A stretch of 14,341 nt of DNA from Anaerolineae bacterium (GTDB lineage: Bacteria > Chloroflexota > Anaerolineae > JACIWP01), in the NCBI GenBank assembly GCA_014360855.1, contig JACIWP010000048.1:1-14341 (forward strand), in the 5' to 3' direction. Position 1 is the stretch's first letter; each line of letters begins with the position of its first letter. The notes below the pieces were generated by a model. That model searched no databases and had not been told where the DNA came from. It saw nothing but the letters and a program-made list of their open reading frames with translations. Positions 14,228 through 14,341 of this stretch are shown here, one piece after another. The translations under genes were made by a program, and so were the position numbers.

Positions 14228-14341
14228 TTACCCACTTTCATAGGCGAGAGACCATCGGTAGGTGAAGAGAGCGCGTCTGATCAGTCGGGGCTTGAGGATC
14301 CAGGGCATAGCCAAGAGGCGCAGGGCCATCCAGGCGGCGCT
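14228..14341 (-). CDS. C-terminal 37 residues of an unidentified protein, truncated by the window edge
   Basis: Reading leftward from the right edge, a frame stays open for 37 codons to TAA at 14230-14228: basic and hydrophobic, with A-M-P-W-I-L-K-P-R-L-I-R-R and F-T-Y-R-W-S-L-A-Y-E-S-G at the end. Codon use is GC-rich at third positions for the first half and looks coding. It would be convergent with the M23 gene (44 nt between stops). The fragment is too short for a family assignment, and a chance open frame cannot be excluded. Confidence 0.5.
   Translation of the reverse strand, partial: SAAWMALRLLAMPWILKPRLIRRALFTYRWSLAYESG

Overview
This is a GC-rich bacterial window of about 14 kb, probably from a Chloroflexota (Anaerolineae-like) genome. 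That assignment is an inference. It rests on the gene mix (Asp23/Gls24, ABC1/UbiB-type kinase, adenosine-specific kinase, surface glycosidases with Thr/Pro linkers, LysM-M23 protein) and on a marked excess of the palindrome GCCGGC. No rRNA, tRNA, CRISPR array, insertion sequence or phage gene is visible.

Layout. Left, plus strand: the 3' end of a short-chain dehydrogenase gene, an Asp23/Gls24 protein and a small CxxC thioredoxin-fold protein, closed by a terminator near 870-904. The middle (904-10543) is entirely on the minus strand, read right to left: (1) a 986-residue membrane-anchored protein with a GH18-like domain lacking its catalytic Glu, a Thr/Pro linker and a GH5/GH39-type glycosidase domain, with its own promoter (10849-10877) and terminator (7518-7562); (2) a tight cluster of a paralogous lipoprotein glycosidase, a C69 dipeptidase, a C-GCAxxG-C-C redox protein and an MFS transporter; (3) a cytochrome c lipoprotein and an ABC1-family kinase behind a strong extended -10 promoter. 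Right, plus strand from a divergent promoter at 10944-10972: adenosine-specific kinase, a phosphoglycerate-mutase-like metalloenzyme and a LysM-M23 peptidase. The 3' end of an unidentified minus-strand gene closes the window.

The most notable observation is a hidden selenoprotein gene (4279-4707, minus). The C-GCAxxG-C-C reading frame is interrupted by a single TGA, exactly where the family has its conserved N-terminal Cys (GY-x-C-A-E-A-V). The frame is otherwise intact, has a plausible ATG, fits a 13-nt gap after the upstream gene and overlaps the downstream gene by ATGA. A hairpin resembling a bacterial SECIS follows the TGA. Since TGA is the normal stop of neighbouring genes, selenocysteine insertion is the simplest reading. 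Standard gene callers truncate or lose this protein.

Functionally the window looks like cell-envelope biology: polysaccharide-acting surface proteins, a dipeptidase, a peptidoglycan-directed M23 protein, and thiol/selenol and haem redox proteins beside a transporter. Links between these activities are inferred from gene order only.
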